Source: Diplonema papillatum (lineage: Eukaryota; Euglenozoa; Diplonemea; Diplonemida; Diplonemidae). From it: 64,000 nt of DNA. This document shows, one piece after another, positions 63,198 to 64,000 of the stretch (positions are counted from its first letter, which is position 1; each line of letters begins with the position of its first letter). A program made the translations under genes and the position numbers. The notes below the pieces were generated by a model, which did not search any database, was not told the origin of the DNA, and saw nothing but the letters and a program-made list of their open reading frames with translations. Where the stretch lies: the NCBI GenBank assembly GCA_030068145.1, contig JAPJBO010000411.1, forward strand, positions 1-64,000, given 5' to 3'.

Positions 63198-63626
63198 CTA
63201 ATGAGATAAAAAACTAATTTTTTTGTTTTTGCGAAATCTAGAGAAAAATCTCCACAGTGGAGATTTCTTTACCGGTGGATCTTGTTTTTTTACCGGGTTT
63301 TCCTGTTTTTCACTCATCGGTAGTGCATTTTTTATTACATTTCTATAAATCTCAGATAAGGAATATAACTCGAGTATGTTTTCATTTTCATCGAAAAAGT
63401 TGGGGTATATATCCATAATTTTTCCCATGAGATCAAGTGCTTCATTTATTTTGTCTTCTTCGGACGGTTCTACGGACGGTTCTACGGACGGTTCTACGGA
63501 ATAAGATTCATCTGCTTTGGCTTCGGCAATTTTTCGGTCGTCGTCTGCCCTTTTTATTGCGTCTTCCGAGGAAACCGCCAGAGGCCGATTTGTGTTTGAC
63601 GAACCTTTAGATGCCTTGGTGTACGC
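63198..63626 (-). other. AT-rich ORF upstream of the UIM ORF, copy 2 (longer form)
   Basis: Open from 63626 to the stop at 63198. Adds to copy 1 an acidic stretch (SSEDAIKRADDDRKIAEAKA) and three SVEP units. The first in-frame ATG is well inside (MGKIMDIYPNFF), so the true start may lie in another exon. Unknown function. Confidence 0.45.
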
Positions 63627-63727
63627 TTATGTGCAGAAAGATAATGCATCTCAACTTCATCCGTTGATTGATGCCTCACTGTGCCGCCGGGGAACCGGCA
63701 CACAGAAGCGCATTTAATTCATTCGAA

Positions 63728-63873
63728 CCTTTTTTTTTTGTATAAGCACCTGCTTTGTAGGAAATGCTTGAGGAGACTGCCAGTTGCGATAGATCAAAGG
63801 AGGTAAATGTGCTGTAGCCCACACGAAACACAGGTAAATCTGGGTTTAGTGGCGGGCGTAAGCGTTCAACAAA
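63728..63873 (-). repeat. SINE-like repeat R1 (copy e, truncated)
   Basis: Matches R1 from the T run to gcgggcgtaagcgttcaaca, then stops; the second half is missing. The possible right-edge ORF begins two bases later. Confidence 0.8.
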
Positions 63874-63874
63874 A

Positions 63875-64000
63875 ATGCCGAAGCAACTCGACATGTCGGG
63901 CGCGGTGAGTTGGGTGAAGAGGGTGGTCGGGACTGATGTCCCGTCCCTTTTTTCCTTCACCGCCAACTACCGCCGTCTCTCGACGGTGTTGAGGGTCGCC
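63875..64000 (+). CDS. Possible partial gene running off the right edge
   Basis: 42 codons open from ATG to the window end (MPKQLDMSGAVSWVKRVVGT; then FSFTANYRRLSTVLRVA). GC-rich third positions resemble the other host exons. Too short to identify. Confidence 0.35.
   Translation, partial: MPKQLDMSGAVSWVKRVVGTDVPSLFSFTANYRRLSTVLRVA

Larger units (their letters stand above)
60207..63727. repeat. Segmental duplication, unit 2
   Basis: Direct repeat of unit 1 in the same orientation, bounded on both sides by R1 copies (60207 and 63728). Confidence 0.95.

Overview
The window is nuclear DNA of a eukaryote, most likely a single-celled protist. The support is an intact non-LTR retrotransposon, a multi-exon kinesin with GT-AG introns, a divergent 18S rRNA fragment, GC-rich exons in repeat-laden introns, and SINE-like and minisatellite sequence throughout. 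The lineage cannot be fixed. The 5' part of the rRNA fragment has a TTTCAAGGATTAAG stretch that recalls Euglenozoa, but this is only a hint.

Layout. 1-7591: a full-length LINE with two open ORFs (coiled-coil/Tudor-like ORF1; ORF2 with OTU protease, endonuclease, reverse transcriptase and RNase H), enclosed on both sides by (CA)n. 7726-8364: a small J-domain protein, followed by a decayed copy of its own 3' end. 9676-20044: an N-terminal-motor, kinesin-3-like kinesin in eight phase-compatible exons (931 codons plus stop). One intron carries an antisense, internally deleted 18S rRNA fragment; others carry minisatellites. 20.1-32 kb: gene-poor DNA with SINE-like repeats, poly-C tracts, decayed Cys-rich ORF fragments and a 49-bp minisatellite of about 25 units. 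32030-41706: a five-exon gene (1643 codons plus stop) for an Ala/Arg-rich protein with IQ-like motifs. One of its exons is repeated four times and its last exon three times, and other exon pieces are copied into its introns. 46171-46998: a GRAM-like domain protein with two broken copies of its 5' half just upstream. 49641-54377: two exons of a long coiled-coil protein, preceded by an in-frame 48-bp minisatellite. 51.9-63.7 kb: arrays of a 15-bp motif with tRNA-like tails, a 93-bp perfect hairpin, and a tandem segmental duplication (55.4-60.1 and 60.2-63.7 kb) that carries AT-rich minus-strand ORFs, one with tandem ubiquitin-interacting-motif-like repeats. A possible new ORF starts at 63875 and runs off the edge.

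All five convincing host genes lie on the plus strand. Their 5' splice sites share an extended GTRYGY consensus. The kinesin, IQ-like and coiled-coil proteins suggest cytoskeletal roles, but no shared pathway can be shown. The recurrent theme is local copying of exon pieces: four of the five genes have partial copies of themselves beside or within them.
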